Assembly (NCBI GenBank): GCA_965237565.1
Contig: OZ250145.1
Coordinates: forward strand, 1,054,001-1,118,000
DNA: 64,000 bases
Origin: JANQSP01 sp965237565
GTDB lineage: Bacteria > Bdellovibrionota > Bdellovibrionia > Bdellovibrionales > UBA1609
Direction of reading: 5' to 3'
The notes below the pieces were generated by a model. The model had not been told where the DNA came from, searched no databases, and was given only the letters and a program-made list of their open reading frames with translations. Every line of letters begins with the position of its first letter. The first letter of the stretch is position 1. A program made the position numbers and the translations under genes. Shown here piece after piece: positions 57,079-64,000 of the stretch.

Positions 57079-59771
57079 GAAGGTCCTCTCATTTTAACAA
57101 AAATTTTTAGCGGGTCATCAGAATGAATCCACTCCATGTCCCCTATTTGGCTCTGAGTGGCTCTTGCAATATCTTCTTTACACAAATCAAAAAGTTTTTT
57201 TTCTTCCAAAGAGCCCGACACTTTCAATTTTTTGATAGGTGTGGAGAGGCTTTGTTTTTGAGTAGCTTTTTCGTTTCGTATTGTTTCAAGCAAATGAAAA
57301 CAAAACTTGAGCACCCCTTTAGTTTCCATGCTATCATCATCTTTTTGGACTTGAATTTCTTGCAAAATGTTGGATGACCAGTCAGAGAGATGAATGGAGC
57401 CAGATTTTGCATACCTTGCAGACCAAACCTCTTCGGTAATATAGGGCATGTAGGGAGCCAACATTTTTAGAAACAAATAAAGACTTACATCTAAGCTTTT
57501 GACCGCAGACAAAGATTGTGATTTTTCAGCCACATGATAGTGCAAATTGGGGCTTTTTTGATTTTCTTCTTGCAACTGGTAAGCTCTCCCCTTCACCAGT
57601 TCCAAATAATTGTCACAAAAAATCCAAAAAGCTTTTTCGATTTGGTTCAAAGCAATGGAATGATCAAAACTTTTTAAATCAGAAGTAATTTTTTGATATG
57701 TTTCTTGAAGGTAGCAAAGCCAAGCCAGATCCACTGGCACTTTGATCCCTGATAAAGAATCTATAAAGTTGGTTTCTTTTACCTGTATCATTACAAATTT
57801 TGAGGCATTGAATAATTTAATCGCAAGCCTCTTTCCATTTTTACAAAGGTTTTCATCATAGATTGTATCTTGTCCCAAGCGGGCTTTTCCTGCCCAATAA
57901 CGAATCGCATCTGCCGAATACTCATCAAGCAATTCATTGGGTGAAATGTTTTTACCTTTTGATTTACTCATTTTCACACGCTCTGGACTCATTACCCAGC
58001 CACTAATGGCTATGTGTTTCCAAGGGATGTTTTCACTATTTTCTGGATTATGAAAAAAGGATTTCACAATGGTATAAAAAGCCCAAGTTCTAATGATCTC
58101 ATGGGCCTGTGGCCTGAGATCAGCTGGGAAAAGCTCTTGATGTCTTTTTTGGTCCAAAAGCCAGTGACTGCTCAGTTGAGGGGTGAGGGAGGAGGTTGCC
58201 CAAGTATCCATCACGGATTTTTCTGCAATAAAACCTCCAGCTTTTCCTCTTTGCTCTTCTTTGTAAGCTAAAGACCAATCAGACGGAGAGGAATGCATGG
58301 GATCCAAGGATTCTTTTTTGTCTCCTGATCCAAAGAAAGTTTCCATTGGCAAAATGGGATTTTCATAATCCGGATTTTTTTTCTCATCCAATGGATACCA
58401 AATAGGAAAAGGCACGCCAAAAAATCTCTGTCTAGAGATGCACCAATCTTGATTGAGTCCCTCCACCCATTGTTCATATCTTTTTAACATAGAAGCTGGA
58501 TGCCAATTCACCTTCTGTCCTTGTTTCAATAAAGCCTCTTTATGATCTAAAATTTTAATGTACCATTGCCTTGTGGGAAGTAGCTCCAATGGCTTTGATC
58601 CCTTCTCATAAAATTTCACAAAGTGTTCGATGGGGAGAGGTTTTGCATCCAGTTCTTTTTTCTCCAACAAAATCTCCACAATTTTTTTTCTGGCTTGATA
58701 AACAGAAAGCCCTTCCAGTTCCTTATAATATCTTTTGGCTTCTTTCCACCTGAGGCTATCTAACAAAATGTGTTGAATGGAATTTTTTTCTGAAGTTTCT
58801 TTTACGAATCCTTTTTTTGTGAAAATTTGTTTGAGAGGCAAAGAATTTTTTTTCCAAAAATGTACATCTTCCATATCACCAAATGTGCAAATCATTACAA
58901 TACCTGTTCCTTTTTCTGGGTCCACATGAACCGAAGGAAAAATAGGCACTCGCGAAAAAAACAAAGGTGTGACAGCTTTTTTGTGAAAAAACTTTTTATA
59001 ACGATCATCTTCTGGATGGGCAGCCACAGCTACACAAGCTGGCAATAATTCTGGACGAGTGGTAGAGACCACAAAGGATTTTGTTTTTTCGCCTTCTATT
59101 TGAAAGCGAATGTTATGATAAAACCCTTGTTTTTTTCTGTCCTCAATGTCCGCTTGAGCCACAGCGGTTTGAAAATCTGTATCCCAAAAAACTGGAATGT
59201 AGCGATTTTCTACCAGATTTTTTTTATAAAGATCCAAAAAAGATAATTGAGAAATGATTTGTGCTTTTGTGGAAATGGTTTCGTAGCTCTGTTTCCAATC
59301 GACTGAAAGAGCGAGATGACGCCATAGTTTTTCATACTCACATTGGTCTTTTTTGCTTTGAATCCTGCAAATATCAATAAAATGTTTTCTAGAAACGGCC
59401 TGCATATCCTTTGTTTTTTTATTTTTCCTTTCAAGCAAATCTTCAAGGTGCTTGTTTTTATGAGACAAAGAAGGATCACAAAGAATTTTGTAAAGATTTT
59501 GCACTCGTCTTTCCGTTGGCAAGCCGTTGTTGTCCCATCCCATGGGATAAAAAATATTTTTTCCAGACATTCTTTGGAAGCGAGCGATAATATCTGTTTG
59601 GGCGTAGCTAAAGACATGGCCAATGTGTAAGGAGCCAGAGATCGTGGGAGGAGGGGTATCAATGACAAAGCTTTGTTCTCTTTTTTGTCCATCTCGATAG
59701 GCATAAATTTGGTTTTTTTCCCATTGATCTTGGTAAAAAGATTCAATTTTTTTTATCTCTTTAGCTTTCAT
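57075..59771 (-). CDS. valS: Valyl-tRNA synthetase
   Basis: An 898-residue class I synthetase. HIGH is in GSLHIGHVFSYAQTD, KMSKS in ERVKMSKSKGKNISPNELL, and the editing domain (VVSTTRPELLPACVAVAAHPED) is present. The segment YPMGWDNNGLPTERRVQN and the short C-terminus, apparently without the long coiled coil of enteric ValRS, recall the archaeal/alphaproteobacterial type. If correct, the gene was acquired in the past. It lies between yebC (24 bases) and prpD. Confidence 0.94.
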   Translation of the reverse strand: MKAKEIKKIESFYQDQWEKNQIYAYRDGQKREQSFVIDTPPPTISGSLHIGHVFSYAQTDIIARFQRMSGKNIFYPMGWDNNGLPTERRVQNLYKILCDPSLSHKNKHLEDLLERKNKKTKDMQAVSRKHFIDICRIQSKKDQCEYEKLWRHLALSVDWKQSYETISTKAQIISQLSFLDLYKKNLVENRYIPVFWDTDFQTAVAQADIEDRKKQGFYHNIRFQIEGEKTKSFVVSTTRPELLPACVAVAAHPEDDRYKKFFHKKAVTPLFFSRVPIFPSVHVDPEKGTGIVMICTFGDMEDVHFWKKNSLPLKQIFTKKGFVKETSEKNSIQHILLDSLRWKEAKRYYKELEGLSVYQARKKIVEILLEKKELDAKPLPIEHFVKFYEKGSKPLELLPTRQWYIKILDHKEALLKQGQKVNWHPASMLKRYEQWVEGLNQDWCISRQRFFGVPFPIWYPLDEKKNPDYENPILPMETFFGSGDKKESLDPMHSSPSDWSLAYKEEQRGKAGGFIAEKSVMDTWATSSLTPQLSSHWLLDQKRHQELFPADLRPQAHEIIRTWAFYTIVKSFFHNPENSENIPWKHIAISGWVMSPERVKMSKSKGKNISPNELLDEYSADAIRYWAGKARLGQDTIYDENLCKNGKRLAIKLFNASKFVMIQVKETNFIDSLSGIKVPVDLAWLCYLQETYQKITSDLKSFDHSIALNQIEKAFWIFCDNYLELVKGRAYQLQEENQKSPNLHYHVAEKSQSLSAVKSLDVSLYLFLKMLAPYMPYITEEVWSARYAKSGSIHLSDWSSNILQEIQVQKDDDSMETKGVLKFCFHLLETIRNEKATQKQSLSTPIKKLKVSGSLEEKKLFDLCKEDIARATQSQIGDMEWIHSDDPLKIFVKMRGPS

Positions 59772-59795
59772 TTGTTTCCTAAAGAATAGATGCTA

Positions 59796-60539
59796 TCATT
59801 TTCTTTCAATGAAGTTGCAATATATATTCTTGCAATCAGGATGTTCTTTAAACAATTTCAAAAAATTTCTAACCTCTGTTTGTTTTTCCTCATCCAGCTG
59901 TAACTCATTTTTTGGATAATAAGCGAGTCCAGTTTCTGTGATGCTCCAAGTTTTTTGTTTTAGTGTTTCTTCCAATTCCTGCAATTTTTCTTTTTCACGA
60001 TAAAACAAATAGGTGTTTCCATTTCTTTTTACACGAATAGCTTTCACTTCCACAGCCATTTTTTCTAAGAATTTTGCTCTGTCTTCAGATCTTATATTTT
60101 CTTCAAGCTCTGTATTTTCTTTTTTGGCTCTCACAAAACACAGTCTATCAAACATCCACATCACTGATCCGCTAGCTCCCATTTGAGCCTTGTTTATTTT
60201 AAATAAATTTCTTATCTGGGAAGCGGTTCGAGTGCGATTATCTGTCAAACAACGCAAAACCATAGCCACTCCATGAGGACCAAAACCTTCGTAAATCAAT
60301 TCCTCCATTTGCCCTTGCTTTTCTTCTCCTTTTCCACCGATGATGGCTTTTTTGATTGTACTCTTAGGCAAACAATGGGTTTTGGCCGTCTGAATAGCGA
60401 GCCTTAAACGATGATTATTGGCAGGATTGTCTCCGCCCAGCTGCACCGCCACTTGGATTTCACGGGAAAGACGAGTAAACAAAGCTCCTTTTTTGCTCGA
60501 TTGAGCAAGCTTTCCTGCTGTCTTCCACTGTTTTCCCAT
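59796..60539 (-). CDS. yebC: YebC/PmpR-family protein (transcriptional regulator or translation factor)
   Basis: A 247-residue protein with GKQWKTAGKLAQSSKKGALFTRLSREIQVAV, split as the N-terminal basic block, then GGDNPANNHRLRLAIQTAK, LPKSTIKKAIIGGKG and YEGFGPHGVAMVLRCLTDNRTRTASQIRNLF. These are the family core. The start of the chain usually reads GHSKW; here it is GKQWKTAGKLAQSSK. YebC proteins act at polyproline stalls or as regulators; which applies here is unknown. It heads the yebC-valS-prpDBC run and faces rpmF divergently. Confidence 0.92.
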   Translation of the reverse strand: MGKQWKTAGKLAQSSKKGALFTRLSREIQVAVQLGGDNPANNHRLRLAIQTAKTHCLPKSTIKKAIIGGKGEEKQGQMEELIYEGFGPHGVAMVLRCLTDNRTRTASQIRNLFKINKAQMGASGSVMWMFDRLCFVRAKKENTELEENIRSEDRAKFLEKMAVEVKAIRVKRNGNTYLFYREKEKLQELEETLKQKTWSITETGLAYYPKNELQLDEEKQTEVRNFLKLFKEHPDCKNIYCNFIERK

Positions 60540-60652
60540 CCTTTATTTTTAGCAAAAAGTTTTCTATTTTTTTAGTGAAAAAGTAAAAAAATCTTGATTT
60601 TAAACCATGCTTGAATAAAGAATAAAAAATCTAGAAAAAAAGGTAGAAAAAC

Positions 60653-60832
60653 ATGGCTTCACCCAAAAGTAGAATTTCTCGCTCAGTCAGAGGTATGCGT
60701 CGCTCACACAGTGCGATCAAGAAACAAAGCTTGAGTCAGTGTTCTAACTGCGGAGCTTTTGTTCGCCCACATCATCTTTGTCTTTCTTGCGGTTGGTACA
60801 AAGGGCGGCAAGTGGTTTTGTCTGAAGAGTAA
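60653..60832 (+). CDS. rpmF: 50S ribosomal protein L32
   Basis: 59 residues. ASPKSRISRSVRGMRRSHSA is the usual N-terminus, and CSNCGAFVRPHHLCLSCGWY carries four Cys in two CxxC pairs, the zinc-ribbon form. A GGTAG-type Shine-Dalgarno precedes ATG 60653. In most bacteria plsX follows rpmF before fabH; here fabH follows directly after 46 bases. Confidence 0.94.
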   Translation: MASPKSRISRSVRGMRRSHSAIKKQSLSQCSNCGAFVRPHHLCLSCGWYKGRQVVLSEE

Positions 60833-60878
60833 ACCTACTTTTTCTCTTTTTCAAAAATAATCATAGAGGGAATCAAGA

Positions 60879-61868
60879 ATGAGACAAGCGTGTATTGCTG
60901 GCTTGGGATACTATTTGCCGAAAAAAGTTCTCTCCAATTTTGATTTGGAAAAAAAAGTGAATACCTCTGATGAGTGGATTCGGAAAAGAACAGGGATTCA
61001 TTCGAGACACATTGCTGGAACTGGCGAACTTCCCAGTGATATGGCTTTTTTAGCGAGCAAGGAAGCCTTGAAACAAGCGAGTCTTAAAGCAAAAGATTTG
61101 GATTTTATTATTGTTGCAACTCTTTATCCCGACCAACTCATGCCCAATACCGCTTGTGTTCTCCAAAAAAAACTGCATGCCATGCAAAGTGCTGCTCTAG
61201 ATATTTCGGCAGCTTGTAGTGGGTTTATCTACGCCATGAGCATTGCAAGCCAATTTATTCAAACAGAATTTTATAAGAATATTCTGGTAGTTGGAACAGA
61301 AACTTTAAGTAAAATTACAAATTATAAAGATCGAAACACCTGTATTTTGTTTGGAGATGGGGCGGGGGCTTTTGTTCTTTCCGCATCTGAAAAGCCAGAA
61401 AAAGGATGTATCTACCATCAGGAACTCGGTACTTTTGGAGAGCTAGGTTCCTTGCTGAAACTCCCCTTCCCTGGAGCCAAAATGCCTTTTCAGGAAAATA
61501 CAAAAATAAAAAAAGAGAATGCTTGCATACAAATGGATGGGGCAAAAGTATTTAAAAAAGCGGTGCAAATCATGTGTGAGCTTTATGAAAATGCTTTGAA
61601 AAAAACAGGGAAAACAGCTCAGCAAGTACATTGGATTATAGCTCATCAAGCAAATGAAAGAATTTTGAAGAAATTTTGTGAACATACGGATTTTCCTCAA
61701 GAAAAAATGATTTTTGATATCCAAGATATAGGCAACACCTCTTCTGCTTCCATTCCCATTTCGATGACAAGAGCTGTTAATCGAGGCCAAATCAAAAAGG
61801 GGCAAAATATTTTGTTGATGGCTGTGGGTGGGGGCATGACGAGTGGATCTTTATTTCTGAGGTATTGA
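60879..61868 (+). CDS. fabH: 3-oxoacyl-ACP synthase III
   Basis: A 329-residue condensing enzyme that starts type II fatty acid synthesis from acetyl-CoA and malonyl-ACP. The catalytic Cys is in DISAACSGFIYAM, His in WIIAHQANERI, and Asn in IGNTSSASIPISM. RTGIHSRHIAG and LFGDGAGAFVL are further FabH blocks. The start is ATG 60879 with GAGGG eight bases upstream. Four bases separate it from fabD. Confidence 0.96.
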   Translation: MRQACIAGLGYYLPKKVLSNFDLEKKVNTSDEWIRKRTGIHSRHIAGTGELPSDMAFLASKEALKQASLKAKDLDFIIVATLYPDQLMPNTACVLQKKLHAMQSAALDISAACSGFIYAMSIASQFIQTEFYKNILVVGTETLSKITNYKDRNTCILFGDGAGAFVLSASEKPEKGCIYHQELGTFGELGSLLKLPFPGAKMPFQENTKIKKENACIQMDGAKVFKKAVQIMCELYENALKKTGKTAQQVHWIIAHQANERILKKFCEHTDFPQEKMIFDIQDIGNTSSASIPISMTRAVNRGQIKKGQNILLMAVGGGMTSGSLFLRY

Positions 61869-61871
61869 ACA

Positions 61872-62843
61872 ATGTGGGCAGTGATTTTTCCCGGCCAAGG
61901 TTCTCAAAAAATTGGAATGGGACAATTTTATTATAAGCGATTTGAAAGAGCTAGAAGAATTTTTGAGCTAGTCAGTGATGAATTGAAAATCAATTTTAAA
62001 AAATTACTCTTTGAAAGCTCTGAAAAAGAACTCACTCTCACGCAAAATGCACAACCGGCTATTGTTTTGGTCTCTTGCGTAGCTTGGGAATGCCTGAAAG
62101 AAGAGATGGACCTAGGCTTTATTCAATACACTGCTGGACACTCTGTGGGGGAATATTCTGCTCTGGTCGCTTCCGGTGTTTTGTCTTTCGTTTCTTCCAT
62201 GAAAGCTGTGAAAAAACGAGGGGAGCTCATGAGTGAAACTCCATTCAGTGAAAAGGGAGGCATGAGTGCCTTGATGGGTCCCAGTATGCAGGAAGCAAAA
62301 AATTTTTGTAACTGGGTGGAAGAAAATAATTCTTTTTCTCCTTTAGAAGTAGCCAATTTTAATAGCAGGGAACAAAACGTTTTGAGTGGTAATCTCAAGG
62401 CCCTTCAGTGGGCTGACAAACACTATAAAGATTTTTCTTTTTCTAGAGAAAAAGTGCAGCTCATTCCTTTGAAGGTATCTTCTGCTTTTCATTCTTCATT
62501 GATGAGTTCTGCGAGTCAAAAAATGAAGCATTTTTTAGATCGCATTCCCTTTGGTAGGGGCGACCTCCTTATTGTTCAAAATACTTCAGCCCGAATAGAA
62601 AAAGATCCAGAACTCATAAAAAAAAATCTGAGTTATCAAATTGATTCACCAGTTTTATGGCTACAGTCCATGGAATATCTTTTTAAACAAGGCTGCGATC
62701 ATTTTTTAGAACTTGGAGAAGGAGGGGTCCTAAAAGGATTGATGAAAAAAATTGATCCGTCCAAATCTGTATTCCATTTTCATTCTTTGGCTGACATCAA
62801 AACATTGCAAAATTTTCAAGCGAGTGATAGGGCTAGCTCATGA
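61872..62843 (+). CDS. fabD: Malonyl-CoA:ACP transacylase
   Basis: A 323-residue acyltransferase. IFPGQGSQKIGMG opens the fold; the nucleophile Ser is in GHSVGEYSALVASG; ALMG, NFNSREQNVLSG, SSAFHSSLM (His) and LELGEGGVLKGL complete it. It loads malonyl groups on ACP for the neighbouring synthases. Its stop overlaps the fabG ATG (ATGA), so the two are coupled. Confidence 0.95.
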   Translation: MWAVIFPGQGSQKIGMGQFYYKRFERARRIFELVSDELKINFKKLLFESSEKELTLTQNAQPAIVLVSCVAWECLKEEMDLGFIQYTAGHSVGEYSALVASGVLSFVSSMKAVKKRGELMSETPFSEKGGMSALMGPSMQEAKNFCNWVEENNSFSPLEVANFNSREQNVLSGNLKALQWADKHYKDFSFSREKVQLIPLKVSSAFHSSLMSSASQKMKHFLDRIPFGRGDLLIVQNTSARIEKDPELIKKNLSYQIDSPVLWLQSMEYLFKQGCDHFLELGEGGVLKGLMKKIDPSKSVFHFHSLADIKTLQNFQASDRASS

Positions 62844-63574
62844 ATTCATTAAATAATCAATTCATTATGGTAACGGGTTCCAGCCGAGGGATTGGTTTTG
62901 AAATCGTAAAACATGTATCAAATCTAGGAGCCAAGGTAGCACTCGTTTATTCCTCCAATCAAAAAATTGCAGAAGAAAATTTTGAGAAACTGGAAGGAAA
63001 AGGCCACCTGCTTTTGCAAATGAATGTCAACTTTTCAGAATCTGTAAAAAAAGGATTCGATAAATTCATTTCTCACTTTGGCTCTATTTCTGCTCTAATC
63101 AACAATGCGGGCATCACAAAAGATGGCCTGCTCTTAAGAATGAGAGATGAAGACTTTGACTCTGTTCTAAAAACAAATTTGTATGGAAGTTTTTATTGTG
63201 CTAGAGAGGTGTGCAAATATATGATGAAGGCTCGCAAGGGTAACATTATCAATATTTCTTCTGTGGTGGCAAAAATGGGAAATGCAGGGCAGTCCAATTA
63301 TGTTGCGAGCAAGGCAGCTTTAGAAGGTTTAACACGCTCCATGGCCAGAGAACTGGCTAGTAGAAACATTCGTGTCAATGCCATTGCCCCCGGCTTCATC
63401 CAAACAGATATGACAAAAAACATGAGTGAGAAGCAAAGAGAAGCAATTTTGAACAACATTCCATTGGGCAGAATGGGAGAGAGCAAAGACGTAGCACAAA
63501 CTGTAGTTTTTTTATTACAAACCGATTATATTACAGGGCAAGTGATTGCTTTAAACGGTGGATTGGCTATGTAG
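62840..63574 (+). CDS. fabG: 3-oxoacyl-ACP reductase
   Basis: A 244-residue SDR. VTGSSRGIGFEIVKHV is the NADP loop, INNAGITKDGLLLRM the NNAG block, INISSVVAKMGNAGQSNYVASKAALEGL the Ser-Tyr-Lys triad in two pieces, and IAPGFIQTDMTKNM the PG-motif. Normal FabG length and the gene neighbourhood make the assignment firm. It ends 100 bases before acpP. Confidence 0.96.
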   Translation: MNSLNNQFIMVTGSSRGIGFEIVKHVSNLGAKVALVYSSNQKIAEENFEKLEGKGHLLLQMNVNFSESVKKGFDKFISHFGSISALINNAGITKDGLLLRMRDEDFDSVLKTNLYGSFYCAREVCKYMMKARKGNIINISSVVAKMGNAGQSNYVASKAALEGLTRSMARELASRNIRVNAIAPGFIQTDMTKNMSEKQREAILNNIPLGRMGESKDVAQTVVFLLQTDYITGQVIALNGGLAM

Positions 63575-63674
63575 TTTGGATTTACACCATACTTTGAATT
63601 TTATCATGCCATTAAAAAATAAGGCAGAATAAGAAACAACACAGAATGAAAAACAACATGAAGGAGGGGAATTT

Positions 63675-63917
63675 ATGAACGTTGAAGAAAAAATTATTTC
63701 TATCATCCATGATCAACTAGGCGTGGAAAAAGAGAAAATAAAACCAGAATCCGTTTTCGTTGATGATCTAGGAGCGGATAGCATGGACGTTGTGGAATTG
63801 GTTATGGCATTTGAAGATAATTTTTCTATACAAATTCCAGAAAAAGAAGAAGAAAAAATTCGAACTGTCCAAGATGCTATTGATTTTATCAAGGTACAAC
63901 AAAAAAAAGATTCATGA
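63675..63917 (+). CDS. acpP: Acyl carrier protein
   Basis: An 80-residue acidic four-helix carrier. The phosphopantetheine Ser is in DDLGADSMDVVELVMAFED. A very strong AGGAGG is seven bases before ATG 63675, fitting high expression. Its TGA overlaps the ATG of fabF by four bases. Confidence 0.97.
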   Translation: MNVEEKIISIIHDQLGVEKEKIKPESVFVDDLGADSMDVVELVMAFEDNFSIQIPEKEEEKIRTVQDAIDFIKVQQKKDS

Positions 63918-64000
63918 AAGAAGTGGTTGTTACAGGTCTGGGAGCTGTTACCCCCTTGGGGACAGGAGTCGAAAAAAGTTGGTCTGGCCTTTTGCAATCT
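63914..64000 (+). CDS. fabF: 3-oxoacyl-ACP synthase II, 5' end only
   Basis: The frame starts with ATG 63914 overlapping the acpP stop and reads KEVVVTGLGAVTPLGTGVEKSWS before the window ends (quoted in parts: VVVTGLGAVTPLGTG). This is the conserved KAS II N-terminus. Its place after acpP is the standard fab order. The rest lies outside the window. Confidence 0.9.
   Translation, partial: MKEVVVTGLGAVTPLGTGVEKSWSGLLQS

Overview
The window is a 64-kb piece of an AT-rich bacterial chromosome. The bacterium is Gram-negative: there are lipobox lipoproteins, a signal-peptide protein with a predicted outer-membrane barrel, TonB-like and SLT-type periplasmic proteins, SecG and an MscS channel. The mix of housekeeping genes with many large secreted proteins of no known family suggests a Bdellovibrionota/Oligoflexia-like lineage. 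That placement is inference with low confidence, because no marker here decides it.

Layout. (1) 1-5.1 kb is an accessory island. It holds a Fic/Xre 'mobile mystery' pair, a 33-bp tandem repeat, a DUF488 gene pair, and a decayed papain-like gene next to a remnant of a second one. The island is bracketed by about 143-bp imperfect direct repeats of the 3' end of a 269-codon gene. (2) 5.9-12.4 kb has a two-domain Cys-containing secreted protein, a TonB-C-like protein, secG, and a biotin operon transcribed bioB-bioF-bioD-(diiron protein)-bioA. (3) 12.5-38.4 kb is mostly core: ychF-pth-rplY-prs, mscS-rph-rdgB, a cysK/CBS-type gene, feoAB, a 996-residue metallopeptidase/outer-membrane protein, a dicarboxylate symporter, hisS, sodB, cca, sufE, a W-x-x-G repeat lipoprotein, an AGCS symporter, trmD-rplS, a yraN-like gene behind a 66-bp tandem repeat, rnhB and a STAS protein. 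(4) 38.5-53.2 kb is a second accessory stretch rich in exported proteins: a giant membrane protein, tRNA-Val(GAC), a paralogue of the Cys-domain protein, a solitary zinc-free rpsN, an FMN reductase, an exported protein-kinase-like protein, a frameshifted matrixin-like metallopeptidase, an SLT-like transglycosylase and lipoproteins. (5) 53.4-64 kb is yebC-valS-prpD-prpB-prpC (methylcitrate cycle) and, divergently, rpmF-fabH-fabD-fabG-acpP-fabF (type II fatty acid synthesis, running off the edge).

The most unusual structural signal is shared by regions 1 and 4. In both, foreign-looking genes sit directly behind the 3' end of an intact protein-coding gene, and a second copy of that 3' end lies on the far side of the insert (65-207 versus 4967-5108; 47845-47945 versus 44982-45082). 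This is what integration at gene 3' ends, or a segmental duplication, would leave. No integrase or transposase gene is visible in either insert.

Other leads are a ferritin-like diiron protein inside the biotin operon (a candidate for the missing pimeloyl step), a papain-like protein that has lost its catalytic Cys and His, a three-copy Cys-containing domain family not recognised here, and an exported kinase-like protein. Functional calls come from reading motifs by eye. No alignment or database search was run.
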